DNA of 64,000 nt from Panorpa germanica. Its lineage: Eukaryota > Arthropoda > Insecta > Mecoptera > Panorpidae. Under the pieces are notes generated by a model, which ran no database searches, was not told the DNA's origin, and worked only from the letters and a program-made list of their open reading frames with translations. Both the position numbers and the translations under genes were made by a program. This document shows, in pieces, positions 12,155-23,915 of the stretch (the first letter of the stretch is position 1; the number at the start of each line of letters is the position of its first letter). The DNA lies in contig OY783206.1 in the NCBI GenBank assembly GCA_963678705.1, positions 24,935,807-24,999,806 of the forward strand, read 5' to 3'.

Positions 12155-14423
12155 TACGTATTGCGAAACGTTGCAAATTATTAACCGGGTGTATTATTTA
12201 TTGTTATTATTGATTATTTAATATTAATCTACTTTATGATATTCATATATTCAATGGGAATTTAAAAAAAATTATATACTAGGTATGTGAAATTTGCAAA
12301 AACCATGCGGCATTTTTTCTTAACTATTATACTGTAGACAAAAAAAAATACCTGGTGTGTTCTATATTTTTCATTTTGGAATTGTTGAATTCAGTTCTTT
12401 TCCTGTTTTTATTTTAGGAGATAATAACAATTAAAAGTCATTTTGTGAAGTTATGAAAATACCAATGCATGTAGCGTCATGTCTGCTAAGTTGATGATTG
12501 CTAAGTTGCCGTCTTTATCAATTGCTACAGTTTCAGCAATAGCACGAATACTTAACCGACGGTCATATCGCCATGCGTTTTTGACGTAGAAGGGCGACCA
12601 GGGCGTAAATCATCTTCTACTTCTTCTCGGCCATCTTGAAAGCGGTTACACGAGATGGCCAGACCTACACGTTATGTAAGGAGACCGGTTTACTAATCGG
12701 AAAGAGGAGCATGTTATTTTACCGAGTCTAGTTTAATTCCATTATTCCAATCTAACAGCAACTGCAGGAAATCTAGAAATATTGAATGCTCTCTAAACAA
12801 AGTTACTTGTATTTATTACGCATTGATACAGTTATTTTATCAGAGAGTGGCTCATTAAATTGAATGCAGTCATAAGTGTTTAAATATACAGAGTGAACAG
12901 GTACCGTGTCGACCGGACCAAATTGGAGGTTAGGTGTGAAATAGGCTGTACGCGATGTTTCAAAGAAACAGAACTTCGTCGTAACTAGAGTTGTTCTTCA
13001 AATACAAGAATCCTTTTCTTCGTTGTCAATTCAACCTATAAACAGTCTTGATAATGGTTTCTTAGAACTGTCAGTGACAGCAAATGTCTCAAGCACTATC
13101 TACAATCTCATGATAAGGAGACAACTGTAATTTAATTCAATCTGGTCTAAGTGTCCACCTCTTCCGCAGCATTTATTGAGTTTTTATTACGTTCAAAAAG
13201 ATTCATAACTTTAATTTCAATATTACACATTTGTTAATAACATATATTGAAAATTTATTTTGTGAGGGTAATATTAGCTCAACATTCATTCGTCTGGGCG
13301 TGAGGCTGCCTGAAGCCGCCATCGGTGCATATCTCGGTGGTACTGGCAGAGTTTTATTAAACCTAGTAGCAGACTTTTTGTAATACTTACTGTACTTTCA
13401 TATAATTGTACTTAATTTTATAATTTTTTGTTTTAAGTGCTGTACTTGTAGCAATGTCATTATATCGGATGAATCTTCGCTTTGCTTTTTTATTGTCTTA
13501 TAGCATTCAGTGTACAATGATTTTAAAATATTTCGCTAGCAGATCGAGTAATTACAGACTGAAATGCTGATGGCAACTTTCTAGTAGAAGTAGATATCAA
13601 TAACATGTTTGAAGAAGTTATTCTTTTCTTAATAAGAAATAACAAAATCATTAAAAACTTAATCGATATATTATCATCATTTACCAGTAACGAATCGAGC
13701 TGATCAATTTTAATTGGTTTTGTTGTCGTTAAATATAAGCGTGTGTTAGTAGTAGTATATCGCTTAGGCGTCTAGTTAACGTTTATACCTGTACCATTTG
13801 AAATTTCAATACAACCGCGTCTGCCATCTGTTAAGTAAATCATTTATTATTTTTTACAAGTGCTGCTTTATAGATGGTGCTCAGGATTTAATTTAACTAC
13901 AGTGCATCTCTTATAACGCGAATTCAAAGAGCGCGACTAAATTATTACGGTAACTCATTTTCTCCAACGCGTTGCCCGTGTAACACAATACTGTTAGAAA
14001 TATTTAGTTTTAGTTAGAAGTCTTTATTAGTCTTTTAAAAATATTGTGAAAATAATAACAAATAATATAAATGAAGATAAATAATAAATCAGGTAATCCA
14101 TTTTTTTTATTAAATTTGTATTAAAATTAAGGAAATATTTTACAATGTATTCTAGAACAGACACTCCCACTAAACCGTTAACTTTTTTTCTCCAAGATTT
14201 CATTTTGATTATGAAATATTGACGCAAGTTCAATTTATTAATTTCAGAAAAATAGTTTTTATATACATGTATGTATAAACAGCGATATGCCAAAATTTGT
14301 CAAAAGTGTTCTACATCCCTGTACAGTGCATCCAAACTTTGCTTGAAGTCTTTTGTGTATTATTCCTATAACGCTAATTGTAACGGCAACACATTACCCG
14401 CTATATAGGGGGATCGGTGGGTC
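12155..14423. other. Spacer between ISL2EU and copy 2, with gene relic and 3-prime flank
   Basis: No intact gene. It contains a decayed exon-1 relic (12650-12742), followed to about 13280 by a diverged version of the normal 5-prime flank (matching 2240-2640). It ends in the 3-prime flank of copy 2. On the minus strand an AATAAA lies about 185 nt past the copy 2 stop (14234-14239) and is the likely polyadenylation signal. The same motif is preserved behind the other copies. Confidence 0.6.
12650..12742 (-). pseudogene. Decayed SIAH-like exon 1 relic
   Basis: On the minus strand ATGGAATTAAACTA is followed by an alignable but broken version of exon 1, including the GTAA-CCG-CTCCTTA region and the CATCTCGTG of the GHLV motif. 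Codon 5 is TAG, and indels destroy the frame and the zinc ligands. The flanking TAACAGCAA-CTGCAGGAAA also matches real exon-1 flanks. Equivalent relics lie at 22076-22168 and 49780-49872. Confidence 0.7.
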
Positions 14424-16230
14424 CTAGGCACAATTATTTCTGTATATATTAATTACATATCCATATTTATTTTCATGGCACAATACATCCTCAAAAACTT
14501 TTCTTGGAATTAAGAAAGAATTATCAAATTTAAATGTTTTGATTTGTTCAGCGGTACCCGTAAAGCAAGAATGTGAAAACGCAACGGAAAAACCCGTTTT
14601 AATATTGTAGAGAGTAAGACTAAAGTTAAAATCAGATTTTCCATCAGTTAAATTGAAAACAGAAAAATAAGCATTATCGGTTGAATACCAAGTTGTTAAA
14701 ACGAACAGTTTGTCATAAACTGAAATGTAATCTAAACTATAGATGTTGTTTTGCAACTGACGTAAATACGGTGTAGACATCAGTAATATGTCCCCTGGGT
14801 GCTCATCTTTGATATGCTCCGTCAAATCTTTAATTACTCCCGTCCAATCACATTGGGTATAATTACACTCTGTTGAACGGTAAACGCAGTTCAAAATATG
14901 GCTCCTTATTTTCTCTGGAGGACCACTAACAGGACATCCTGCACCACTGAATTTACAAACAACATCAAAGTCTTCAAGGAATTGTTCTAAAAAGTAGTTT
15001 CTACTGTCAGACACCGTAGCTTGACATTTTGGACATGTGCTTAATTTCTTCCCGCATTCTTCACACATGCTGTGGCCTTTACCACACAGCGGTATTTTCC
15101 CCCACAAGAGTTCAGTACATATTTCACATTCAAGCTTTTTCATCTTTCGTGAAATTTTTTGTGAATTTGTGTTTTTCAGTTTCACCAAATATTCATTGTC
15201 TTCTAAAGCCGTGATATCCTTGCCTTCGTTGTCGATATCAATAGAATTTTCCATATTTTCCATAAAAGTGTAAAGATCTAAATTAGAAATATTTCCAACT
15301 TTACTAAGTTTCATGTTACTTTCAGAAATCTTAAATTTGTTCATCGTTTGATCGATATCTATTTCCGGTCCTGTGTGTCCGACATGTTGAATGACAACTC
15401 TACTGGAAGTGTCACTTCTAAGCAGTTTCAAGAAATACAGTTCGTTAAAAGGCGTATCAATGCTGAACTGACTTATCAGCATAATTGGATTTTCGAAATT
15501 AACAGATAATCCTTCTTTGGGGGTGTCTGTCAACACCACTGAACGACTTGGGTGTTCTTCACTGACATGAATCACAAATTTGTCCGGAACATCGCTCCAC
15601 TCACAGGAGTCCATGAAGCATTTGACAGGCTTCTTTCGTAGTTTGTTCTTGCACGAAGATTCGTGTTTCCTTAGTGTCATGAGGTTTCCTCGATAGCCGC
15701 AGTCAAACTGACAGTTGTCAAGGAGTTTGCTGTAATGTGTGTTTAAAATATGTATTGATAAAACAAGAAAAAAGGCAAAAATTTAGTTTCTTAAATAATC
15801 CTATTTTGTTCTCATATAGTACTTGGTGTGAACTGGCATGGTACGAACAATTGGACATTGAGTGATGATACCCTGATGCCAAGTAGAAAGTTATCTTACA
15901 ATGCAAGTTTCACACTTGGAAGCTTGCAATAAGCTAACTCCAAGGTTCATTTTCTACCTGAGATGTTCTTCCATGAATTGTATTATGGACATAATCTAAC
16001 ATACGATGCTAACATGGTAATTATTTATTTTATACTTACGCAAAAATAACGTTTAGGAATGGTAATTCTATTCTTTCGGATGTGCACTCTATCACCTTTT
16101 CTTCAGCTGTTATACATGATGTGCAATCGGGGCACACGAGATGTCCAGCGTAGCACGCTGTGTGAGGAGGCCGGATTACTAGTCGGCATTCTGGACAAGT
16201 AATCCTACCCAGTCTGTAGTTTAATTCCAT
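14424..16230 (-). CDS. SIAH-like dual-RING E3 ligase, array copy 2 (class A, reference copy)
   Basis: Exon 1 is 16040-16230 and exon 2 is 14424-15729, with a 310-bp GT-AG intron (GC|GTAAGT donor, CATTACAG acceptor); the product is 498 aa. The first module has RING ligands C12, C15, C26, H30, C33 and C36 but no final CPxC. Its SIAH finger is C70, C74, H86, C90 and C101, C106, H118, H123. A linker of about 140 residues includes a short remnant resembling the SINA substrate domain. The second module has a full C3HC4 RING (C265, C268, C279, H283, C286, C289, C296, C299), a second SIAH finger (C322, C329, H341, C345; C352, C357, H369, H374) and a SINA-like C-terminal domain from 375. SINA/SIAH proteins ubiquitinate bound substrates; the target here is unknown. 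A TTGCTGTTAG just upstream of the ATG could be an acceptor for a noncoding first exon. Confidence 0.85.
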
Positions 16231-16734
16231 TATTATTATCTAACAGCAAATCTGGAGGAAACAATATTTTACTTTTATGAATTGTCATAACCTAAAAATA
16301 TTTAATGCCTTGTAAACAAAGCTACTTATATTTAACGTTCATTTAATTAGTTTTCATGTCAATCAATTTGTTAATATGAATTTTTATAAAAATTTCTTTG
16401 TTGTAAACTTGTAAGTTTAAAAGTAAATAATATAGAAAGTTGTGGACAAAAGGAATGCCGCAGTATCTAGAAAAACAAGGAAAAAGGAAAGAAAGGGACA
16501 GCAAGATTTAGACTTGGAGTGAAGAGGGTGTTACAATTTGCAAGTAGAAATTAAAAGAACAAAGCATTATTATGAGATAAATAACATATATTTCATACGG
16601 GGAATAAGGTTTGCATTACATATAGAAAATGTAGATTTCGTACCCACTGATGCGACATCTGTATTTTCATTCACAAGTTGCCATTATTTAGACATGGGTG
16701 TACTAAATGTGTTCTACTTTTAACGTACAGACTA

Positions 16735-17174
16735 GTGCGACTTAAACATGCGACCCTAATAAAACCCCTACTTTTGCTATTTAAAAAAATTCTAGGTAGT
16801 ATCTATATGAAACAAAAATGTTTCAATTATTGGGCGGTAATTCTAAAAGGATTGCGATTTTGAATGTGATCTCGAGCAAATGGGTGTGTGTTGACGGTTT
16901 AGTTTATTTAGTAAATAAATAAAAATAATTGAAAATGGACAAATGAAATAAACCTGAACAATAGATCCTTTCTCCGAACTTGATAAGGGTAAGCACGAGT
17001 TAGGAGAGACCTTGTTAAATAACTGAGTTTTATTATTCTTTTTTCTAAAGCAGGTTGAAGGAATTCGTTCGAAATATGAAAGCTTCCGACGTATTAAGTT
17101 GCATGTCGTATTATTGTGGACGTGTTGTACAACTTCTTACAACAAATGTTGAATGTCGCATGTTTAAGTCGCAC
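16735..17174. mobile_element. MITE-like element with 20-bp TIRs (copy 2 spacer)
   Basis: Same termini and length class as 1093-1530, carried by spacer duplication. Confidence 0.55.
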
Positions 17175-17398
17175 GTATGTGTACGATACTTAATATAATT
17201 ATGAAATTAAATAGGGAGCTTAATGACATCATGACTAATAGAATAAAAACAAAACCTAAAACTATTAAGCAAATTTATTCAAAACTTATGAGCACCGAAG
17301 TTCACCAACTGAAGAAAAGATAAACTGTATATGGGTATTTTATTTGTTTGACTACATATTGTTAAAAATGTAAAATACCTTCTATGCATAAATGGGAA

Positions 17399-17411
17399 GG
17401 GGGGGGGGGGG
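17399..17411. repeat. Poly(G) tract, 13 G
   Basis: Orthologous to 1755-1770 but three residues shorter. Confidence 0.9.
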
Positions 17412-18350
17412 AGAGTTATGTGCTGAAATGAACTCTTTATAACCCAGTCATTAAGATAAAAAATGGGTAAATCCTGGAATTGAAATTTAATAAGTTAAAA
17501 ACTTGCATAAATCCTTGTTTTGACATTTTATAAGTTAGCTCCAAAGTCTCAAAGAATCCAGTGTACGCGAGTTTTGTCATTCAAAGGTCAAAGGTCACAT
17601 AAATCAGTTTTTGTAGATATCTTGTTTCCTATGCTATAAATGACATTTACCGTTATGAGTAATGTTCTAAATTCTCTACAAATTTGATTTTATGCATTTT
17701 TTGTATGATCAACCGTTCCCGAGATATAGCGCGAATAGTGGAAGACGCGATCTGCACTCTCTGATAGAAATGTGAAATTTGGATCAAATTATTTTTAACG
17801 TTTAACGGTAAATGGACAATTCGGTAGTATTGTTAGTGTATTCAATAACTATACTATACTACGCATTAATGTAGTTAGCTTATCAGGGACTGGCTCATTG
17901 AAACGGTAGAGCCTTAAAAAATATTTTTTTTAAAATTGTAAAAATTTGGTAAAATATACGAGGCGGAATATAAAATTGAGGTTAGGTATGTCACAGGGTT
18001 TAAGTGAAATTTAAAAAAAACAGAACTTCGTCGTAACAAAGCTTTAAAAACATATTACTATGTTTATTCAATTACCTGCAGTTGTTCTTTAAATACAGGA
18101 GTCCTTTTCTTCGTTATCAATTCAACTTATAACCAGTCTTCACAATATGATATTGTTTGTTAGAACTGTCAGTGACAACTAATTCTATTTGCAATAATGA
18201 AATGTCTCAAGCACTATATAACTCTAACGTAATCTATTCTACTTCAATCAAAGCATTAGACATTTATAAATAACAAATATTGTACATTTATTTTGTAAGA
18301 GCTGTGGTAATTTGCATTTATGTATTAACGTGTATTTTGATTTATAACAA

Positions 18351-19590
18351 GGTACAACTGCTTTGATAAAATACACCATGGTGTAGGATCTAATATAGGG
18401 ACAACTGGTACTTTGATAACTTCAATCCGAACAAAGATTTGCCTTGTATTTTATAAGAAAGTTTATTGGCTTGACTGTACATATTTTAGGCATACGCCAT
18501 TTAATCCAGGTACCAATTCAGGAAGAATTATTTAAGTGCTCTAGAATAATAAAAAAATTAAAATATCTTATTTAAAAGGAAAGAAAAATCAACAGACATA
18601 GAAAATCAAAGAAACAAATATTTATATTTGCCTTTAATGTTGATTTTAGTTATAATTATTTCGAATAAGTACTTTAGGGTCACCATTAGTAGAATTGGAT
18701 CTATTATATTAAGTATAGACGTAATTAATTACATTTTTTTACAGATAAAATCAGGAAATGTTGTAATATACAAATAATAATAGGTTTTTGAGTCTTTGCT
18801 TTAGATTACTTTGAGTATTTTAACAAAACAACTGTGCTTTTAAAGAACGCCTTCAATGAAACTTCTAAATACGCCTCTTACTAATATACAAATTTATCTT
18901 AGTCCTCTGACGTCATATTTCCGAGCATCTCCGACAATCTCCGAGTTTTATGCATATGGCTGCCGTATTGTTATATTTCTAAGTGATTACAGTTTTACTT
19001 TCAATAAAAAGTAATAAATAGTTTAAAAGTGTAAATTTAATTGAAGTTTCTCGTATTTTATACAAATAGCGATAAGAAAAATATTAGTTGGCAGGTAAAA
19101 TATTCATAGTTGTTATTATCTTAAAGCAAATACACTAACTCTAACAGTGGCGTCATTGTTAATTATATATAACATATTATTATTTTATTAGACTTTATGA
19201 TACTTTTCAGGACTATATATTGGGAGCTGCCAAAAAAATGTAAGAGGCAATAGGCAGCAGATGAATTAACTAGCTAGCTAAACAACTACATCATCAAAAA
19301 TCAAGAAGGACTTTGGTTTATATGCAATTACATTAATTAAATAATTTAATATTTTTGTTTTTTTAGGAAGAATTTTTATGTATATACAAATACATTAATT
19401 ACAATAAACATTGTTAACTAAAAATTACGGTTTTTTTTTTATTTATAAAATTTTTGATATTTATAACAATTCAAACATCCACTCATTCCCGCTTTTTTTG
19501 TGTCTTGCAAGAACTTCTCGCATAACAAAGTCAGAGGTCTTGGCCAAAGCTTAACATGGGAGTTACCGATCTATAGTATATATCATCTTT
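18351..19590. mobile_element. Single right arm of the foldback element
   Basis: Matches 3959-5779 without the TTAA MITE. It is joined directly to the outer flank through one TGATTTATAACAA, so the left arm is absent. Confidence 0.7.
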
Positions 19591-21318
19591 GAAATGCACT
19601 TTAATTTGAGAATAAGATATTATTTATTATTATTATTATTTTAAAGTGATTAACAACAGATTTATAAATTAATAATATAAAGAATATAAATAATATGATT
19701 TGTTTATACACATGTAAACTGCACTGTACTGTAATGATGCTACTGTAGAGTGGGTACGCTTGATGTTAATAATGGAGTCTGTTCTACTGAAGCGTGTAAC
19801 TTGTACATGTCATCAATGGCGCAATGACGTTTCTAGTCCTTGTTCGTCCTGTATCGTCCTGCTGTTCGTCCTGTAACCAATGAGAATGCTTTATTAGGTC
19901 ATGTGATCCACCACAAGGCTTATTAAATTTAAAATATTTACTCTGGGTAATAAAAACTGCAATTTACTTTTATATATTTGTAATTTTAGTCCCACAAAAA
20001 CATAATATTATTTTTAAACATCTTTTCTCATTTTCTAAAAATTGAAATACTTTACTTGTTAATTTAGTCACTTAAAAGAAATTTAGTGTTCATTGGCCAG
20101 GTTTTTATAACCTGCATTGCTCCTTGTTAGGTTTATTGTTTATTCTTTCTAGATGGGTTTGTGAATCATAACTTACATATTTACTAGAACCTCAAATATC
20201 TAATTATTTTTTAATAGATCCTTATATGTTAGGAGATATTTACTATTAAAATCACATGTAATGCCACGTCTGCTAAGTTGCTATCTCTTTTATACAACAG
20301 AGCGTAAAAGAGATAGCATATTCAATACAAAACTCTTATCCTATATTTACCATATAAAAATAAAAACGCCTTTATGCAATTATAAACAATTATTTCAATC
20401 AACAATTGAAACATCGATCCCTAAAAAATGAGTACGCAAGCTCATTCTGAATAATCAATTAATTCAAGTGTATTTAAAATTAAATTTAACCACGTGACTT
20501 GCGTCATACCGACTGTAGTCTAGTTTTATAACAGTATGGTTTTCCCTTACTTATGCACCTCCTTATAAATATATATTTTATTTATATTGTATTTATATAA
20601 TTCTTTGTTAATATTGTTTAAATTAATTTGTATATTTAGACTTAAATTTAGCCTGAATATTCCTTGATTGATAAGATTTTGCTGTTATAATATAGTTTAA
20701 TTAAAAATTTTCTTTTTGAATTTAAATGGGCTTGTGTCCTATGTCTTAATTTCTATAAAAGTGTACTATATATTGATAAAGTGGGTATATTGACTAGAAC
20801 CTCAAATGTTCAATTATCTTTTAATAACTCCTTATATGTTAAGAGATATTAACAATTAAAAAAGTCATTTTACCTCTTTAATTATTAACGGGATTCAACG
20901 TTGTACAAATTCCAAATGCATGTGACATCACAACCGCTGCCAACCTTACAGCAGATAAATCTCTGCTATAGGTATTTATATATCAAATATTATTTACAGC
21001 TATTTCAAGGAACACTCAAATTCCAATACTATGTCTGTCATAACAGGGTTAAATAAAATAAAAACTTATTATTCTTTGATTTGACTTGATTATTTCGACT
21101 ACCAACAGCTACAGAACATTACCACAGCACTGACCTACTCAACAAATAACTGACGTTAAAATGCATTTCACGTCATACAAATATGGCCTACCATCCCTAG
21201 CGCAAAACTACAATTCAAATTTTTAATTGCTATATCTCCGTCAACATTTAGATATTTAATAAAATAGACACGCCAATACACATTTTTTAACATCATTACA
21301 TTATTTACAATTCTTGTT

Positions 21319-21603
21319 TTAGTAGAAGTGCAAATACAGCCTTTTCACAATTGCATTCCGCGGCATTTTAAAACTGTGATCTCTCAAATGTTTTGCTATT
21401 AATTTATGCATGGATATTTCGCGGTATTTATTATCTGACGTTTGTAGTAAAAACATAAATTTCTTCTTCGCGGCTGAACTGCGTGCTCGACAGAAATGAC
21501 ATAATCCACTCCAGTGTGACGTGCTCCAGAAAACAAGCTGTGCGCTTGATGAAGTAAATGGGGAATTCCCACATTTTGTTATACGTATTGCGAAACGTTG
21601 CAA
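21319..21603 (-). CDS. Unidentified 94-aa open frame in spacer
   Basis: The frame runs from ATG at 21603 to TAA at 21319. It is Cys/Ser/Lys-rich in the middle (CHFCRARSSAAKKK) and less AT-rich than its surroundings. An almost identical frame is at 49022-49306, and the copy 1 version is split by the ISL2EU insertion. No family was recognised and no signal peptide or membrane segment is evident. Conservation between copies may reflect only recent duplication, and it could be a fragment of an older repeat. Confidence 0.3.
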   Translation of the reverse strand: MQRFAIRITKCGNSPFTSSSAQLVFWSTSHWSGLCHFCRARSSAAKKKFMFLLQTSDNKYREISMHKLIAKHLRDHSFKMPRNAIVKRLYLHFY

Positions 21604-22075
21604 ATTATTAACCGGGTGTATTATTTATTGTTATTATTGATTATTTAATATTAATCTACTTTATGATATTCATATATTCAATGGGAATTTAAAAAAAATT
21701 ATATACTAGGTATGTGAAATTTGCAAAAACCATGCGGCATTTTTTCTTAACTATTATACTGTAGACAAAAAAAATACCTGGTGTGTTCTATATTTTTCAT
21801 TTTGGAATTGTTGAATTCAGTTCTTTTCCTGTTTTTATTTTAGGAGATATTAACAATTAAAAGTCATTTTGTGAAGTTATGAAAATACCAATGCATGTAG
21901 CGTCATGTCTGCTAAGTTGATGATTGCTAAGTTGCCATCTTTATCAATTGCTACAGTTTCAGCAATCGAACGAATACTTAACCGACGGTCATATCGCCAT
22001 GCGTTTTTGACGTAGAAGGGCGACCCGGGCGTAAATCATCTTGAACTTCTTCTCGGCCATCTTGAAAGCGGTTAC

Positions 22076-22168
22076 ACGAGATGGCCAGACCTACACGTTA
22101 TGTAAGGAGGTCGGTTTACTAATCGGAAAGAGGAGCATGTTATTTTACCGAGTCTAGTTTAATTCCAT
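22076..22168 (-). pseudogene. Decayed SIAH-like exon 1 relic
   Basis: Same relic as 12650-12742, with the ATG at 22168 and a TAG at codon 5. Confidence 0.7.
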
Positions 22169-23915
22169 TATTCCAATCTAACAGCAACTGCAGGAAATCT
22201 AGAAATATTGAATGCTCTCTAAACAAAGTTACTTGTATTTACTACGCATTGATACAGTTATTTTATCAGAGAGTGGCTCATTAAATTGAATGCAGTCATA
22301 AGTGTTTAAATATACAGAGTGAACAGGTACCGTGTCGACCAGACCAAATTGGAGGTTAGGTGTGAAATAGGCTGTACGCGATGTTTCAAAGAAACCGAAC
22401 TTCGTTGTAACTGTAGTTGTTCTTCAAATACAAGAATCCTTTTCTTCGTTGTCTATTCAACCTATTAACAGTCTTGATAATGGTTTCTTAGAACTGTCAG
22501 TGACAGCAAATGTCTCAAGCACTATCTAATCTCATGATTAGGAGACAACTGTAATTTAATTCAATCTGGTCTAATTGTCCACCTCTACTGCAGCATTTAT
22601 TGAGTTTTTATTACGTTCAAAAAGATTCATAACTTTAATTTCAATATTACACATTTGTTAATAACATATATTGAAAATTTATTTTGTAAGGGTAATTTTA
22701 GTTCAACATTTGGCAGGTTGTGAAACTGCCTGAAGCCGCCATCGGTACATATCTCGGTGGTACTGGCAGAGTTTTATTAAACCTAGCAGCAGACTTTTTG
22801 TAATACTTACTGTACTCTCGTATTATTGTACTTAATTTTATAATTTTTTGTTTTGAGTGCTGTACTGAGTGCTGCTATCGGATGAATCTTCGCTTTGCTT
22901 TTTTATTCTCTTATCGCATTCAGTGTCCAATGATTTTAAAATATTTCGCTAGCAGATCGAGTAATTACAGACTTAAATGCTGATGGCAACTTCCTAGTAC
23001 AAGTAGATATAAATAACATGTTTGAAGAAGTTATTCTTTTCTTAATAAGAAATAACAAAATCATTAAAAACTTAATCGATATATTATCATCATTTACCAG
23101 TAACGAATCGAGCTGATCAATCTTAATTGGTTTTGTTGTCGTTAAATATAAGCGTGTGTTAGTAGTAGTATATCGGTTAGGCGTCTAGTTAACGTTTATA
23201 CTTGTACCATTTAAAGTTTCAATACAATCGCGTCTGCCATCTGTTAAGTAAATCATTTATTATTTTTTACAACTGCTGCTTAATAGATGGTGCTCAGGAT
23301 TTAATTTTATGTTAAATATATAACTACAGTGCACCTTTTATAACGCGATTTCAAAGAGCGTGACTAAATAATTACGGTAACTGATTTTCTCCAAAGCGTT
23401 CGTAACCGTGCAACACAATACTGTTAGAAATATTTCGTTAGAAGTCTTTATTAGTCTTTTAAAAATATTGTCAAAATAATAACAAATAATATATGTTAAA
23501 TGAAGATAAATAATAAATCAGGTTATTAATTTTGCAATTCATTTTTTTATTAAATCTGTATTAAAATTAAGAAAATATTTTACAATGTATTCTACAACAG
23601 ACACTCCCACTAAATCTTCATTTTTTTATCCCCAAGATTCCATTTTGATGGCCACATCTATGAAATAATGATGCAAGTTCAATTTATTAATTTCAGAAAA
23701 ATAGTTTTTATATACATGTATGTATAAAAAGCGATATGCCCCAAAATTTATCAAAAGTGTTCTCCATCCCTGTACAGTGCATCCAAACTTTGCTTGAAGT
23801 CTTCTGTGCAATATTTCTATATGTTTCCTATAACGCTAATTGCAACGGCAACACATAGGGGTGGTTACCCGCTATATAGAGGGGGATCCACGGTCGCTGT
23901 TGGGATCGGTGGGTC

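Larger units (their letters stand above)
16231..23915. other. Spacer copy 2 to copy 3 (repeats and relic, no intact gene)
   Basis: Near-identical to the copy 1 spacer once that spacer's private insertions are removed. In order it holds the 20-bp-TIR MITE (16735-17174), the G13 tract, a single foldback arm (18351-19590), repeat R1, the unidentified 94-aa frame (21319-21603), the empty ISL2EU site near 21581, the exon-1 relic (22076-22168) and the 3-prime flank of copy 3. Confidence 0.65.

Noticed and set aside
15029..15273. Plus-strand frames inside exon 2 of the SIAH-like copies
   Set aside because: Antisense shadows of the RING and linker coding sequence, repeated in every copy for that reason.
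15718..15906. 62-aa minus-strand frame in the class A intron as an extra coding exon
   Set aside because: Direct splicing of exon 1 (GC|GTAAGT) to the CATTACAG acceptor keeps phase and reconstitutes the SIAH finger. The intronic frame adds no domain and is disrupted in other copies.
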